From the NCBI RefSeq assembly GCF_017498085.1, contig NZ_JAGBKM010000009.1, positions 1 to 64,000 on the forward strand: a stretch of DNA of 64,000 nucleotides, in the 5' to 3' direction. Positions 1 to 8,295 of the stretch are shown here, one piece after another. A program made the position numbers and the translations under genes. This DNA is from Psychrobacter coccoides (lineage in GTDB: Bacteria > Pseudomonadota > Gammaproteobacteria > Pseudomonadales > Moraxellaceae). Each line of letters starts with the position of its first letter. Position 1 is the first letter of the stretch. Under the pieces are notes generated by a model. The model had not been told where the DNA came from and did no database searches. It saw only the letters and a program-made list of their open reading frames with translations.

Positions 1-469
1 CTTGTGCCCATTTTTTCTCAATGGGGTTAAGATCAGGGCTATAGGGTGGCAGCCATAGAATGCGATGACCATGTCTGTTGAGCAGTTTTTGGATACGTCT
101 GCTTTTATGAAACCTAGCGTTATCCATAACGATCACGCATTTAGTCTTGAGACTTGGAATAAGTGTGATCTTACACCAGTCATAAAATATATTGCTATTG
201 ATATTCTGTTCAAAGTAATCAAGCGCAAACAGCATCTTGTTATAAAGAGCACCGATGACGTTAGTTCTCTTTTTTGCTTGCCAGTTGTAGCTGTCGATAC
301 AGGGTGTACCAATCGGTGCATAGCCATGAGAGCGGATGGTCTCGTGCTCAAAGCCGCTTTCATCCATATAGATAATGGGATAGCCTTGCTGCGTAAAGCG
401 ATCAAGTTTACTCTGATAAGCCACTCTTTTTATCAGGCAGGCTTTTGGATGCTCTAAGGTCTTTTTTTT
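1..469 (-). CDS. IS630 transposase, DDE catalytic part (OrfB), truncated by window edge
   Basis: In the frame displaced by +1 from OrfA the minus strand reads KKTLEHPKAC and then a typical IS630 DDE domain. All three acidic positions are visible: Asp in YMDESGFEHE, Asp in VIVMDNARFHKS and Glu in LNPIEKKW. The reading frame is intact from the A8 run to the window edge. It has no start codon of its own close to the junction (an upstream stop lies at about 479-481), so expression probably relies on frameshifting or transcriptional slippage on the A8 run. The C-terminus lies outside the window. Confidence 0.8.
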
Positions 470-761
470 GACTGATACCTAGACGTTTTAAAGCAGTGTG
501 CATGCCGGTCTTACTACAGTTGAATCGCCTAGCTCGCTCGTACAGATAATCGTCTGGATATTGTTCAACGTCTTTTAAGAGTGCTTCATTCGGTATTTTA
601 GTTGGTGATTTATCTCGAGTTTGTTTGATACTTGGGTTTCTCAGCCAGCGCTGTAATGCGGTTTTGCTAACATTATAGAAAGTACAAGCCTGACGGATAC
701 TCATGTCTTTGTTTTTGACACTTTTAATCACTTGTGCTCGAAAATCTGCTGAATAGGTCAT
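408..761 (-). CDS. IS630 transposase, N-terminal helix-turn-helix part (OrfA)
   Basis: This 117-residue product begins MTYSADFRAQVIKS and carries a helix-turn-helix region (SIRQACTFYNVSKTALQRWL, about residues 21-40) typical of IS630 OrfA, which binds the terminal repeats. It ends shortly after a run of eight A residues (complement of 462-469). Past that run the catalytic half continues in another frame, so full transposase needs a frame change or loss of one A. It may alternatively be a degraded copy. The family assignment is firm; whether it is active is not. Confidence 0.85.
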   Translation of the reverse strand: MTYSADFRAQVIKSVKNKDMSIRQACTFYNVSKTALQRWLRNPSIKQTRDKSPTKIPNEALLKDVEQYPDDYLYERARRFNCSKTGMHTALKRLGISQKKDLRASKSLPDKKSGLSE

Positions 762-821
762 TTGTTCTTCTGCTATTTCGCTTGCTTTAAAACGATTGTA
801 TCTTATTTAAAAAGAACTGAC

Positions 822-1624
822 TATACAAAGAATTCCTAGAAGAATTAGAATCTAACGCAATAGATTATATGAAAATATTAAACCCTAAAAGAGAAGACTA
901 TGGAAATCGAAAAGAATATTTTTGGCTCGTTCAAAGTTTAAACGTATTGATGAACTATTTTAATATAGTACAGGTAAGAGTAGGATTATTGGCACTGTTC
1001 CAAATGAAGAATCAAGGCTATATTTCAACTAAAATATTCAAATCTACAGTTCTTTATTTAGAGAATTTTCATTTCGCATATAATGCGATTACATCGGGAA
1101 GAGCTAACAAGTTCGAAAAAATATATTCTAATTTCGCAATCAACCTAAGGTTGAGTAAAAATAAAACAGAAGCCCATAGTAAAATAGACAACCTGTTAAT
1201 AAAACCTTTAAACGATCTATTTCCAGATTTCGAACTATTTTCCAGAAAATTTATTCTACTAAGTTTTACTAAAAAGTCAGTGCATAACAATTTAAAAACA
1301 AAATATGCTGTGCAGAAACTCAATGCTCTATTCGAAGGTGACGACCTTTTTTCAGATGTAGGTAGTATTGAACATATATGCCCAGAGAATGATGATATTA
1401 CGTTTAATATTGGAAATCTAATCTTGTTGGAAGAAAAGTTGAACCATAAAGCAGGTTGCCTAAGTTATATAGAGAAAAAAAATATATATGAACAATCTAA
1501 TTTCAAATGGGTTGAAGATTTCGTAAGCAATAATGAAGAATGGAAAGAATCTAGTATCGAAAATAGAGCTAATGAACTAGCTAAAGTTTATTACGAAAAA
1601 ATTCTTGGAAAGAAAGCTCAATAA
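822..1624 (+). pseudogene. DUF262/DUF1524 (GmrSD-like) restriction protein, 3' remnant cut by IS630
   Basis: The longest ATG-started frame (869) gives 251 residues, but the frame stays open back to the IS boundary (about 822), so the true N-terminus has been lost. The remnant shows the end of the helical region (FHFAYNAITSGRANKFEKIYS, residues about 67-87) and the DUF1524 HNH-like signature: SIEHICPE with His169, IGNLILLEEKLN at 181-192, and a C-terminal helix. DUF262/DUF1524 proteins such as GmrSD cleave modified phage DNA. The missing DUF262 half carries the nucleotide-binding site, so the remnant is unlikely to work. Its AT content is clearly higher than that of the core genes around it, suggesting transfer. 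The GmrSD role is inferred from the domain family; the truncation is seen directly. Confidence 0.8.
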
Positions 1625-1644
1625 ATCTACTGATCTCTAAGACC

Positions 1645-1796
1645 GTAGGATGGGTTGACGAAGGAAACCCAACGATTCATATTATACAAAATTATCTATG
1701 TTGGGTCTCGTTCCTCGACACCAACCTACCTTGCATTATTCATACTTAACATTAGATCCGTCGCAGGCTGAGTGAAGCTTGCGACACCCAACCTAC
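1645..1796. repeat. Palindromic intergenic repeat, two modules
   Basis: Module one pairs 1645-1673 (GTAGGATGGGTTGACGAAGG and following) with 1700-1729 (GTTGGGTCTCG...CAACCTAC) as an imperfect inverted repeat. Module two (1760-1796) has a short hairpin, GTCGCAGGCT against AGCTTGCGAC, and ends in the same CCCAACCTAC tail. Similar GGGTTG-type palindromes are scattered between genes in many bacteria. No gene is visible here. It sits between the broken restriction gene and the first core gene. Confidence 0.7.
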
Positions 1797-1838
1797 AAGT
1801 TAGATATTTTTCAGAGTTGATGTATAAAAACACCCCAC

Positions 1839-2120
1839 CTAAATAAACTCCCGCTCCACATTCATCATCCGTGCGTCGACACTACGTTCTATCTTCTCCT
1901 CGATTTGACTACACTGTGACTCAACGTCACGTTTCGATAGCCCGACGATCACAAATGTCCATTCGCTGGCATCATGACGATCACGCTCGCCGCTTTCACA
2001 AACGGCAACGCTTGGGTTATTGCCAAAGCGTGCGTGCAAGCCGCCCATACGTTGGCGCTTTTCTTTGAGTGAGCTGCATCCGGGTAAGGAGAACGTCAGC
2101 GTCAAAATAGCGATATGCAT
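1839..2120 (-). CDS. DUF503 domain protein
   Basis: The 93-residue protein starts MHIAILTLTFSLPGCSSLKE and continues KRQRMGGLHARFGNNPSVAVCESGERDRH. This is the usual DUF503 pattern: a first beta strand, the SLKEKR motif, then a basic helix and a VAV strand. DUF503 proteins are small ferredoxin-like folds of unknown function, sometimes found near ribosome-binding factor genes; here that neighbour is absent. The start is supported by an AAGGAAC Shine-Dalgarno sequence about 5-6 bases upstream. It is the first intact gene after the accessory stretch. Confidence 0.8.
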   Translation of the reverse strand: MHIAILTLTFSLPGCSSLKEKRQRMGGLHARFGNNPSVAVCESGERDRHDASEWTFVIVGLSKRDVESQCSQIEEKIERSVDARMMNVEREFI

Positions 2121-2276
2121 CTTATGTTCCTTTTTTCTTTATCAACGTGAACGTTATTTACGCTTCATGGTATCATCAAGCAGACCGTTTGCGTAGGCGA
2201 CTGCCGCTCAGCATTGCCAAGTATCCGCTGACCACGCAAACCATTTGTATTGATAACCAATCTGCGTACTTAACCC

Positions 2277-3089
2277 ATGACCCCTATCAGCTATGTACAG
2301 CAACAGCACATTACGCGCTTATGCGTGCGCTGCGGCCTACTGCTTATGCAATACGGCGCTGAGTCTGCCGTAGTGGTAGACTTATCCAAGCGCTTAGGAC
2401 TGGCTTTGGGAATGAACAGCGTGGAGTGTTCGCTGAACTTTAATGCCATTACCTTGACCACCATCCACAATGAACGATGTATCACCACCACCAGAGACAC
2501 CATCAATCAAAGCATCAACGTCAATTTATTGGTACAAATTCAGCAAATTGTCAATAAAACCGAAGCTGCCAAAGACACCCATAATAACAATAACCAGCTG
2601 AATCATAAGTTGACAGAACACACCACTCACGCATTTGATAAATTAGATAAAACGGCTTATCCGATATGGCTGGTGGGGGTGTTTGTTGGCACGTCCTGTG
2701 CCGCTTTTGCTTATCTAAATGGCGGCAGCTTATCGATTACCGCTGTGACCTTTGTCGCTGGTATGGTGGCGATGCTTACCCGTATTTATTTGGCTAAGCA
2801 TCATTTTAACCCCTTTATCACGGTGATTATGACTGCCTTTATTGCTTCTTTAATTGGCGCAACGACTTACTATTTCGATATCGGTAATAATGCTGATATC
2901 GCCGTCGCCTCTAGCGTGCTGCTACTGGTGCCAAGCTTCCCTTTGATCAACTCTTTATCAGATATCCTAAAAGGCTATGTTGATATTGGCATTGGACGGG
3001 CTGTTTTTACTTATATGTTGACCTTGTCAGCGTGCGTTGGCATTGTGATGGCGCTGGTCTTGCTACAAATACAGCACTGGGGGTTTTGA
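2277..3089 (+). CDS. yjjP: Threonine/serine exporter family, YjjP-type large subunit
   Basis: The 270-residue product has the N-terminal ThrE domain (former DUF1212): ITRLCVRCGLLLMQYGAESA near residues 13-32, a conserved FNAITLTT strand, then a basic linker and about five membrane helices from residue 128 on (IWLVGVFVGTSCAAFAYLNG, VTFVAGMVAMLT and others). In E. coli YjjP works with YjjB as a dicarboxylate (succinate) exporter, while the related corynebacterial ThrE exports threonine and serine. The start is fixed by an in-frame stop two codons upstream (2271-2273). It is followed after one base by the small subunit gene, so the two are surely co-transcribed. The exported substrate cannot be told from sequence. 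Confidence 0.85.
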   Translation: MTPISYVQQQHITRLCVRCGLLLMQYGAESAVVVDLSKRLGLALGMNSVECSLNFNAITLTTIHNERCITTTRDTINQSINVNLLVQIQQIVNKTEAAKDTHNNNNQLNHKLTEHTTHAFDKLDKTAYPIWLVGVFVGTSCAAFAYLNGGSLSITAVTFVAGMVAMLTRIYLAKHHFNPFITVIMTAFIASLIGATTYYFDIGNNADIAVASSVLLLVPSFPLINSLSDILKGYVDIGIGRAVFTYMLTLSACVGIVMALVLLQIQHWGF

Positions 3090-3090
3090 C

Positions 3091-3543
3091 ATGTGGTTCA
3101 TCGAAACCGTTTTGCTAGCCTGCCTGATAACCCTTGGCTGGACATTGATGTTTACCGTACCCAAACGTTATATTTTGCCGTGCTTGCTGATGACGGCGTT
3201 TGGATTTGGATTAAAAACCGCCCTTGTCTATCAGCACATTCACCTCGTGGTTGCCAGCTTTTTTGGGGCGATGCTTGCCAGCTTTTTGGGGGTGTATTTT
3301 TCTAAAAAATATACCCTGCCGCCCAAGGCGCTGATTTCGCCCAGTGTCATCTGTATGATGCCAGGCATCGCCGCCTACAAGGCAATGGTCAGTATGGTAC
3401 AGATTGGTTATTTTGGCTTTTCAGACGAGCTGTTTAGTCAAATGATGGTGTATTTGTTTGAGGCCTTATTTGTGACTTCAGGATTGGTGCTGGGCTTGTC
3501 CATTCCTGGACTGCTATTTTATAGACGCCGTGCCATTGTATAG
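3091..3543 (+). CDS. yjjB: Threonine/serine exporter family, YjjB-type small subunit
   Basis: This 150-residue membrane protein has four to five hydrophobic helices and matches the ThrE C-terminal domain (former DUF3815), including the PPKALISPSVICMMPGIAAY segment at about residues 82-101. Starting one base after the YjjP stop codon, it completes the two-protein version of the exporter. In some bacteria the two domains are fused in one chain. Role is inferred from the family and from the partner gene. Confidence 0.85.
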   Translation: MWFIETVLLACLITLGWTLMFTVPKRYILPCLLMTAFGFGLKTALVYQHIHLVVASFFGAMLASFLGVYFSKKYTLPPKALISPSVICMMPGIAAYKAMVSMVQIGYFGFSDELFSQMMVYLFEALFVTSGLVLGLSIPGLLFYRRRAIV

Positions 3544-3697
3544 TGAGATATAGGTAGCGGCTATTTTGCTTAAACATTAGCTATACTGACGTCACTTAAC
3601 ATGCCTTAATCATGAAAAACTTGTAAGAGTTATAATCACACCCATTACAATAGGGTTCAAAGCGGTATCCACACGCACTCATTAGAGAGAGATAACA

Positions 3698-5053
3698 ATG
3701 ACCAAACATTATGACTATATCGCCATTGGTGGCGGTAGCGGCGGTATTTCTTCCATCAACCGCGCAGCGAGCTATGGCAAAAAATGCGCCATTATCGAAG
3801 CCGAACAGTTGGGCGGCACCTGCGTAAACTTGGGCTGTGTGCCCAAAAAAGTGATGTGGTACGGCGCCCAAGTGGCCGAAGCCATTCATAAGTATGCACC
3901 AGATTATGGCTTTGATATCGATGTCAAAGGTTTTGACTTTCAAAAGCTGGTGCATAGCCGTCAACAATATATCGAAAACATTCACCGTGCCTACGATAAT
4001 AACTTGGCAAAAAATGGCGTTGAGGTGATCAAAGGCTTTGCCAAATTCGTCGATAGCAACACGGTCGAGGTCAATGGCGAGCATATTACCGCCGATCATA
4101 TCTTGATCGCTACCGGCGGTCATCCTATTCGCCCTGATATCAAAGGCGGAGAGCACGGCATCGATTCTGATGGTTTTTTTGCTCTAAATCAGCTGCCAAA
4201 ACGAGTGGCTATCGTGGGTGCAGGATATATTGCTGTTGAGATCGCAGGGCTACTCAATGGCTTAGGTGCTGAGGTGCATCTGTATGTGCGTCAGCATTCG
4301 CCGCTGCGCTCATTTGATCACAGTATCGTTGAGACCTTGTTGATAGAGATGGAGCAAGAAGGCATTCAACTACATACCAACACCACGCTTACTGAAGTCC
4401 GCAAAAATGACGACGAGAGCCTGACCCTGTGCACTAAAGACGGCAGTCTTGATACGGTGGATTGTTTAATCTGGGCAATTGGCCGTGCGCCTTCCACTGA
4501 CAATATCAACTTGCAAGTGACGGGGGTAGAGACCACTGACACTGGCAAAATCAAAGTCGATAAATTCCAAAACACCAATGTCGATGGCATATATGCGGTC
4601 GGCGACATTATCGAGGGCAGTATTGATTTGACGCCAGTGGCTATTGCGGCAGGTCGTCGCTTGTCTGAGCGCTTATTTAATAATAAGCACGATGAGCACT
4701 TGGTTTATGACTTGATACCGACGGTTATCTTTACTCACCCCCCTATCGGCACCATTGGCATGTCTGAAATCGAGGCGGTCAACGAGTATGGCAAGGACAA
4801 TATCAAATGCTACACCTCGACATTTACCCCGATGTACAGTGCGGTGACCCAACATCGCCAGAAGTGCATGATGAAATTAATATGCTTAGGCGATGAGGAA
4901 AAAGTCATTGGTTTGCATGGTATTGGTTTTGGCGTCGATGAGATGATTCAAGGCTTTGCGGTAGCGATTAAGATGGGCGCAACCAAGGCTGACTTTGATA
5001 ATACCGTCGCCATTCATCCGACAGGCTCAGAAGAGTTTGTGACGATGCGTTAG
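3698..5053 (+). CDS. gorA: Glutathione-disulfide reductase
   Basis: This 451-residue flavoprotein reduces oxidised glutathione with NADPH in the cytoplasm. It opens with the FAD-binding GGGSGG motif (residues 11-16), followed by the redox-active disulfide [13 protein letters not shown] (Cys42 and Cys47). A second dinucleotide site, [14 protein letters not shown], lies near residue 172. The C-terminal [10 protein letters not shown] supplies the catalytic His-Glu pair of the other subunit. The length matches E. coli Gor. An AGAGAGAT ribosome-binding site precedes the start. It is transcribed alone and ends at a strong hairpin (5081-5113). Confidence 0.96.
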   Translation: MTKHYDYIAIGGGSGGISSINRAASYGKKCAIIEAEQLGGTCVNLGCVPKKVMWYGAQVAEAIHKYAPDYGFDIDVKGFDFQKLVHSRQQYIENIHRAYDNNLAKNGVEVIKGFAKFVDSNTVEVNGEHITADHILIATGGHPIRPDIKGGEHGIDSDGFFALNQLPKRVAIVGAGYIAVEIAGLLNGLGAEVHLYVRQHSPLRSFDHSIVETLLIEMEQEGIQLHTNTTLTEVRKNDDESLTLCTKDGSLDTVDCLIWAIGRAPSTDNINLQVTGVETTDTGKIKVDKFQNTNVDGIYAVGDIIEGSIDLTPVAIAAGRRLSERLFNNKHDEHLVYDLIPTVIFTHPPIGTIGMSEIEAVNEYGKDNIKCYTSTFTPMYSAVTQHRQKCMMKLICLGDEEKVIGLHGIGFGVDEMIQGFAVAIKMGATKADFDNTVAIHPTGSEEFVTMR

Positions 5054-5080
5054 ATGGATTGGGCAAGCTACAAGTTTACC

Positions 5081-5115
5081 AAACGGGCTATTCTGAATCA
5101 GAATAGCCCGTTTGA
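5081..5115 (+). terminator. Rho-independent terminator of gorA, possibly bidirectional
   Basis: AAACGGGCTATTC pairs perfectly with GAATAGCCCGTTT around a seven-base loop. It lies between the convergent gorA and the lipoprotein gene, so it may serve both strands; the T-tract after it is short. Confidence 0.85.
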
Positions 5116-5144
5116 TTTAAACCAGCATAGTTTGCTCTGAGTAA

Positions 5145-5468
5145 TCAACTCCCAAGCGCCCACTCATCATTATATTTATACACTAAAAAATTAACTGTCT
5201 TGGTTTCGCTCTCGTTATCCTTAGTTTGCGTAATGTCTGCAATACAGCGATAGCGCTCTTCACCATCTTCCGAGCGGCACTTTACATTACTGACGTTTTC
5301 AAGCGTCGGCATCACTACCTGACTATGCGCTGCAGATAGCATACCATGCGCTTGCTCATATTGCGCTTTAATCAAATCTTCCACTACCTCATCGGCAGGC
5401 GCATTCGAGCAAGCCGCTAACAGTGGCGTTAGTAGTAACAGTGTGAGCAGTTTTTTAAGGTTATTCAT
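5145..5468 (-). CDS. Small putative lipoprotein, unknown function
   Basis: The 107-residue product has a lipoprotein signal: a lysine-containing N-terminus, a leucine-rich core and the lipobox LLAAC with Cys20. The mature part is mostly charged and contains two cysteines in KCRSEDGEERYRCIAD (about residues 63-78), which could form a disulfide. I recognise no domain. It is convergent with gorA and shares the terminator hairpin region. Probably anchored to the outer or inner membrane on the periplasmic side. Confidence 0.75.
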   Translation of the reverse strand: MNNLKKLLTLLLLTPLLAACSNAPADEVVEDLIKAQYEQAHGMLSAAHSQVVMPTLENVSNVKCRSEDGEERYRCIADITQTKDNESETKTVNFLVYKYNDEWALGS

Positions 5469-5598
5469 AAGCGTATCAGTTTCTTTTGAGTATGGACTCT
5501 GATGATTAGAGCACGTTGGATGATGAAGGCTTGCTGGATAGTTACTGACAGTGTAATACCGATACTGCTATCATGCCAGTATTCTGAACTGTTGAGAG

Positions 5599-5811
5599 AT
5601 GACTGTGTGGCAGATGTATCTTTTTATATTACCGATTGGTCTGGGCATTATGACTTTGGCCGCCAGTTTGCTGTTCTTATTTGCTTTTTTGATGTCTGAT
5701 GACAATGCCACACGCTTGCCCGCTTTTAACTGGTTTAAGCGCTTGATTATTGTGGCATTCTTATTACTCAGTGTTGGGCTGTTTATGACCTTTGGACATT
5801 TTTGGGGTTAA
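5599..5811 (+). CDS. Small two-helix membrane protein, unknown
   Basis: The 70-residue product has two hydrophobic helices (about residues 7-31 and 48-67) separated by a short hydrophilic loop containing DDNATRLP. No domain is recognised. The start is uncertain: ATG 5599 has a GAGAG sequence directly next to it, while the in-frame ATG at 5614 would shorten it by five residues. The gene-like composition and two clean membrane spans support it, but conservation cannot be judged here. Confidence 0.5.
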   Translation: MTVWQMYLFILPIGLGIMTLAASLLFLFAFLMSDDNATRLPAFNWFKRLIIVAFLLLSVGLFMTFGHFWG

Positions 5812-5840
5812 ATCAAGCCTGATGTCGTTAGAGCTAAAAT

Positions 5841-6467
5841 TTATGCGTTAACGATTTTCTCTAATTCTAACAACTCTAAGTCTTGACGCTTGGGCTCGCC
5901 ATTATTACCGTCGTCTGGAAATGGCATTTTATTGCCATTTAACTGATAGCCACGGCGCTGATAATAAGCCAGCAGCTCAGGACGATGGCTGAGAATAGAC
6001 ATGGTCAGGCGAGCAGGTTTTTCATCTTGCACCTGCATGCTTGACTGCAAGTGCCGTGCTGCAAAAGTCTCTGCCGCTTCTAAAATCACATGACCAACAC
6101 CCTGCCCTTGCAGCGCTGGATGTACCGCAAACATACCGATGTAGGCTTTATTTTTATCAGTGCTGGTATTTTGATCCTCTTTATTTGAGTCGGTATCGAC
6201 TTTTATATCGACTGCGATACAACCCAGCAACTCACCAGTGTCATCGCCATCACGAGTACCGGTTGTGGTTTTGGGATAAACAAACAGATAGTGTTTTGGG
6301 TTGTCGATGACGCTTGCCAGCTCAGCTTGAGTGATGCGAATACCACCGACCAAGTCTGCTTCATTGGTCCAGCCCTCTGCCTGCCGATAGCAAAGGTTTA
6401 ATAGCTGCTCAATGGCACCGATATCATTTGTTTCGGCTTGACGTAAAAACACCTCATTTTGATTCAT
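5841..6467 (-). CDS. GNAT-family N-acetyltransferase
   Basis: This 208-residue protein has the GNAT fold: an N-terminal substrate half (VFLRQAETNDIGAIEQLL), then the acetyl-CoA binding motif A, IGMFAVHPALQGQGVGHVIL (about residues 119-138; QGQGVG is the pyrophosphate loop), and a late AYYQRRGYQ typical of motif B. A low-complexity acidic insert (about residues 91-115) splits the central sheet. The substrate is unknown. Start is supported by AAGGATAA upstream. It lies downstream of the Rieske oxidoreductase on the same strand, but a terminator separates them. Confidence 0.85.
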   Translation of the reverse strand: MNQNEVFLRQAETNDIGAIEQLLNLCYRQAEGWTNEADLVGGIRITQAELASVIDNPKHYLFVYPKTTTGTRDGDDTGELLGCIAVDIKVDTDSNKEDQNTSTDKNKAYIGMFAVHPALQGQGVGHVILEAAETFAARHLQSSMQVQDEKPARLTMSILSHRPELLAYYQRRGYQLNGNKMPFPDDGNNGEPKRQDLELLELEKIVNA

Positions 6468-6503
6468 CGCTTTATCCTTAAGAGTCTCTTTGCTTACTTA
6501 CAG

Positions 6504-6543
6504 GCAAAAAAATGGCTGACCTAAAAATATAAGTCAGCCTTTA
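6504..6543 (-). terminator. Terminator of the Rieske oxidoreductase gene
   Basis: On the minus strand GGCTGAC and GTCAGCC form a seven-base-pair stem followed by ATTTTTTTG. It lies 26 bases past the stop of the Rieske-FAD gene and before the acetyltransferase start. Confidence 0.8.
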
Positions 6544-6568
6544 TCATAGCGATTTTATGAAAAAACTT

Positions 6569-8176
6569 CTATGGCGATAACGCCTGCGCTTGTTTGATAA
6601 TATCAAACCCTGCCTTGATTTGCGCACGGGTTGGTGCATGACCACGGCGTAATAACTCAGAAAAAGCGATTAGCTCTTTATCACGCCCAAGCGAGCTGGC
6701 AGCACTGGCACGTGTATCCTCCCCATCATCATCGAAATAGTACTCAATATAATCAAGGTTATCTGGCGAACCAAATAGGATACCGTTATCAGGCGTGGCA
6801 GCATGGCCGCTATAGCGTAGACTTTTGCCATATTGCCCTGTCCAAAAGAACGGAATGCGCTCCTCTAGTGAATTGACATGGTCTTGATCTAAGATAGCGG
6901 CCGCTGTTACCATGCCATGCTGTAACGCCACCCGCCAATGCTCGATACGCATGCGGCCCATTTGATTGGTGGCTTTGGCGATATCGCCTAGCGCATAGAC
7001 ACCATCACGCAGTTGCAGTTGGTCATTGACTTGTACGCCATCAGGGTCGTTCACGTCACTTAATAAGTCCGTACGTGGCGCCACTCCTGTCCCTAAGATC
7101 ACCATATCAGCATCAAGGCTACTGCCATCTGATAAAGTCACACTGCTCACTCTACCATCATCGCCGTTGATCTCTTTGACACCTGCGCCAAGGGCGAACT
7201 CAATACCATTTTCTTTGTGTAGATTGATGAGCGCATTACTCACGTTTTCAGAGACGATATTGCCCATCACCCGCTGACTGAGACCCACGACGGTGATAGA
7301 GGCGGCTTTGTCTGCTTGTGCCAATGCGGAGGCCACTTCCATCCCGATAAAGCCCGTGCCTACGATGACCACCCGCTGATCTACACTGGCTTCTTTGATG
7401 TCTTTGGCGTCATCCATACTGCGTAGTGTATAGACGCCATCCAGCTCAGCGCCTTTAAATGGCGGTATCTTTGGCTCAGCGCCTGTCGCTACTACTAAAA
7501 AGTCCGCCGTTTGCCTTTCCTGTTCGCCATTTTTATTGTTGATGACGACAGTACATTCATTGGGAAGGACTTCACTGACGGTTTGGTTTAAGCGTAGATC
7601 AATGTTATTTTTACTGGCCCAATCTGCCCCGCCCAGCAGTAAGTATTTCTCATCCATTTTGCCTGCCAAAAACATCTTGGAGAGCAAAGGACGATTATAA
7701 GGGGCTTTGTCATCGGCACTAATCATAGTGATTTTGCCGCCATAACCCGTCTTGCGCAGTTGGTCAGCTGTCATAAAGCCTGCACCCCCGCCACCAATGA
7801 TGAGGGTATGGGTGTCTGTCAGCTTGTCATTGTCGATGCGTTTGTCCAGCTTTTCTGAGGTATTGACCGTCAAGCGATCGCCCTCGTCAATCAGCTGATA
7901 TTGGGTCAATCCGCGCATGGCGACAGGCTCTAGCAAGGTGCCATCTCGGCTATCAAAGCTCCCATGATGCCACGGGCAGACTACTCGATTGCCGCAGCGC
8001 AGCCCCTCGCCCAAATCTGCGCCAGCATGTGGGCATTTGCCATCAAAAGCACTAAACTCATCCTCATCACGAGTGATTAAAATGATACTATCATCATCTT
8101 GCTTATAGGACTTCATGCCGCCATCTGGGATATCGGCTTTGCTGATGGTGACGGTATTGATCGTTGCGTTAGTCAT
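6569..8176 (-). CDS. Rieske [2Fe-2S] plus FAD/NAD(P)-dependent oxidoreductase (AIFM3-like)
   Basis: The 535-residue protein joins an N-terminal Rieske ferredoxin domain to a pyridine nucleotide-disulfide-type reductase. The Rieske ligands are CPHAG (Cys48, His50) and CPWHHG (Cys67, His70). The FAD site IIGGGGAGF lies near residues 126-134, a second Rossmann site VGTGFIGMEVASAL follows, and the FAD-binding GVYALGDIA motif is near residue 395. The same layout occurs in mammalian AIFM3 and in bacterial reductases that pass electrons to oxygenases. No oxygenase gene is adjacent, so the electron acceptor is unknown. AAGGATGAC supports the start. Confidence 0.88.
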   Translation of the reverse strand: MTNATINTVTISKADIPDGGMKSYKQDDDSIILITRDEDEFSAFDGKCPHAGADLGEGLRCGNRVVCPWHHGSFDSRDGTLLEPVAMRGLTQYQLIDEGDRLTVNTSEKLDKRIDNDKLTDTHTLIIGGGGAGFMTADQLRKTGYGGKITMISADDKAPYNRPLLSKMFLAGKMDEKYLLLGGADWASKNNIDLRLNQTVSEVLPNECTVVINNKNGEQERQTADFLVVATGAEPKIPPFKGAELDGVYTLRSMDDAKDIKEASVDQRVVIVGTGFIGMEVASALAQADKAASITVVGLSQRVMGNIVSENVSNALINLHKENGIEFALGAGVKEINGDDGRVSSVTLSDGSSLDADMVILGTGVAPRTDLLSDVNDPDGVQVNDQLQLRDGVYALGDIAKATNQMGRMRIEHWRVALQHGMVTAAAILDQDHVNSLEERIPFFWTGQYGKSLRYSGHAATPDNGILFGSPDNLDYIEYYFDDDGEDTRASAASSLGRDKELIAFSELLRRGHAPTRAQIKAGFDIIKQAQALSP

Positions 8177-8295
8177 AAGTCATCCTTAACAGTTATAATG
8201 GCTTGCTGAATAAAACGTGTGGATATAGTCAATATGCTTTAAAAAGCAGATTCCTTGATAGTAACAAGACCATTTAGCATACGCTGTTTATTTGT

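Larger units (their letters stand above)
1..821 (-). mobile_element. IS630-family insertion sequence, far end outside window
   Basis: The element holds a two-frame transposase read on the minus strand (helix-turn-helix part 408-761, DDE part below it). Its 5' end lies just beyond the transposase start: the AT-rich end at about 780-821 is followed by TA dinucleotides at 822-825, which fits the TA target used by IS630/Tc1-mariner elements. Immediately after that junction the interrupted host gene resumes in frame. The other terminal repeat lies before position 1, so the pair of inverted repeats and the TA duplication cannot be compared here. The exact end (821) is inferred from where host coding sequence resumes. 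Confidence 0.85.

Noticed and set aside
133-405. 90-residue minus-strand frame inside the IS630 catalytic region
   Set aside because: It is in neither transposase frame; the DDE motifs (MDESGFE, MDNARFH, NPIEKKW) lie in another frame of the same strand.
2147-2362. 71-residue plus-strand frame before and across the yjjP start
   Set aside because: No domain; it overlaps the start of yjjP, whose N-terminus matches the family from ATG 2277.
3596-4156. 186-residue frame antisense to gorA
   Set aside because: It lies opposite a well-conserved gene, has no recognisable domain and is best explained as a shadow of codon bias.
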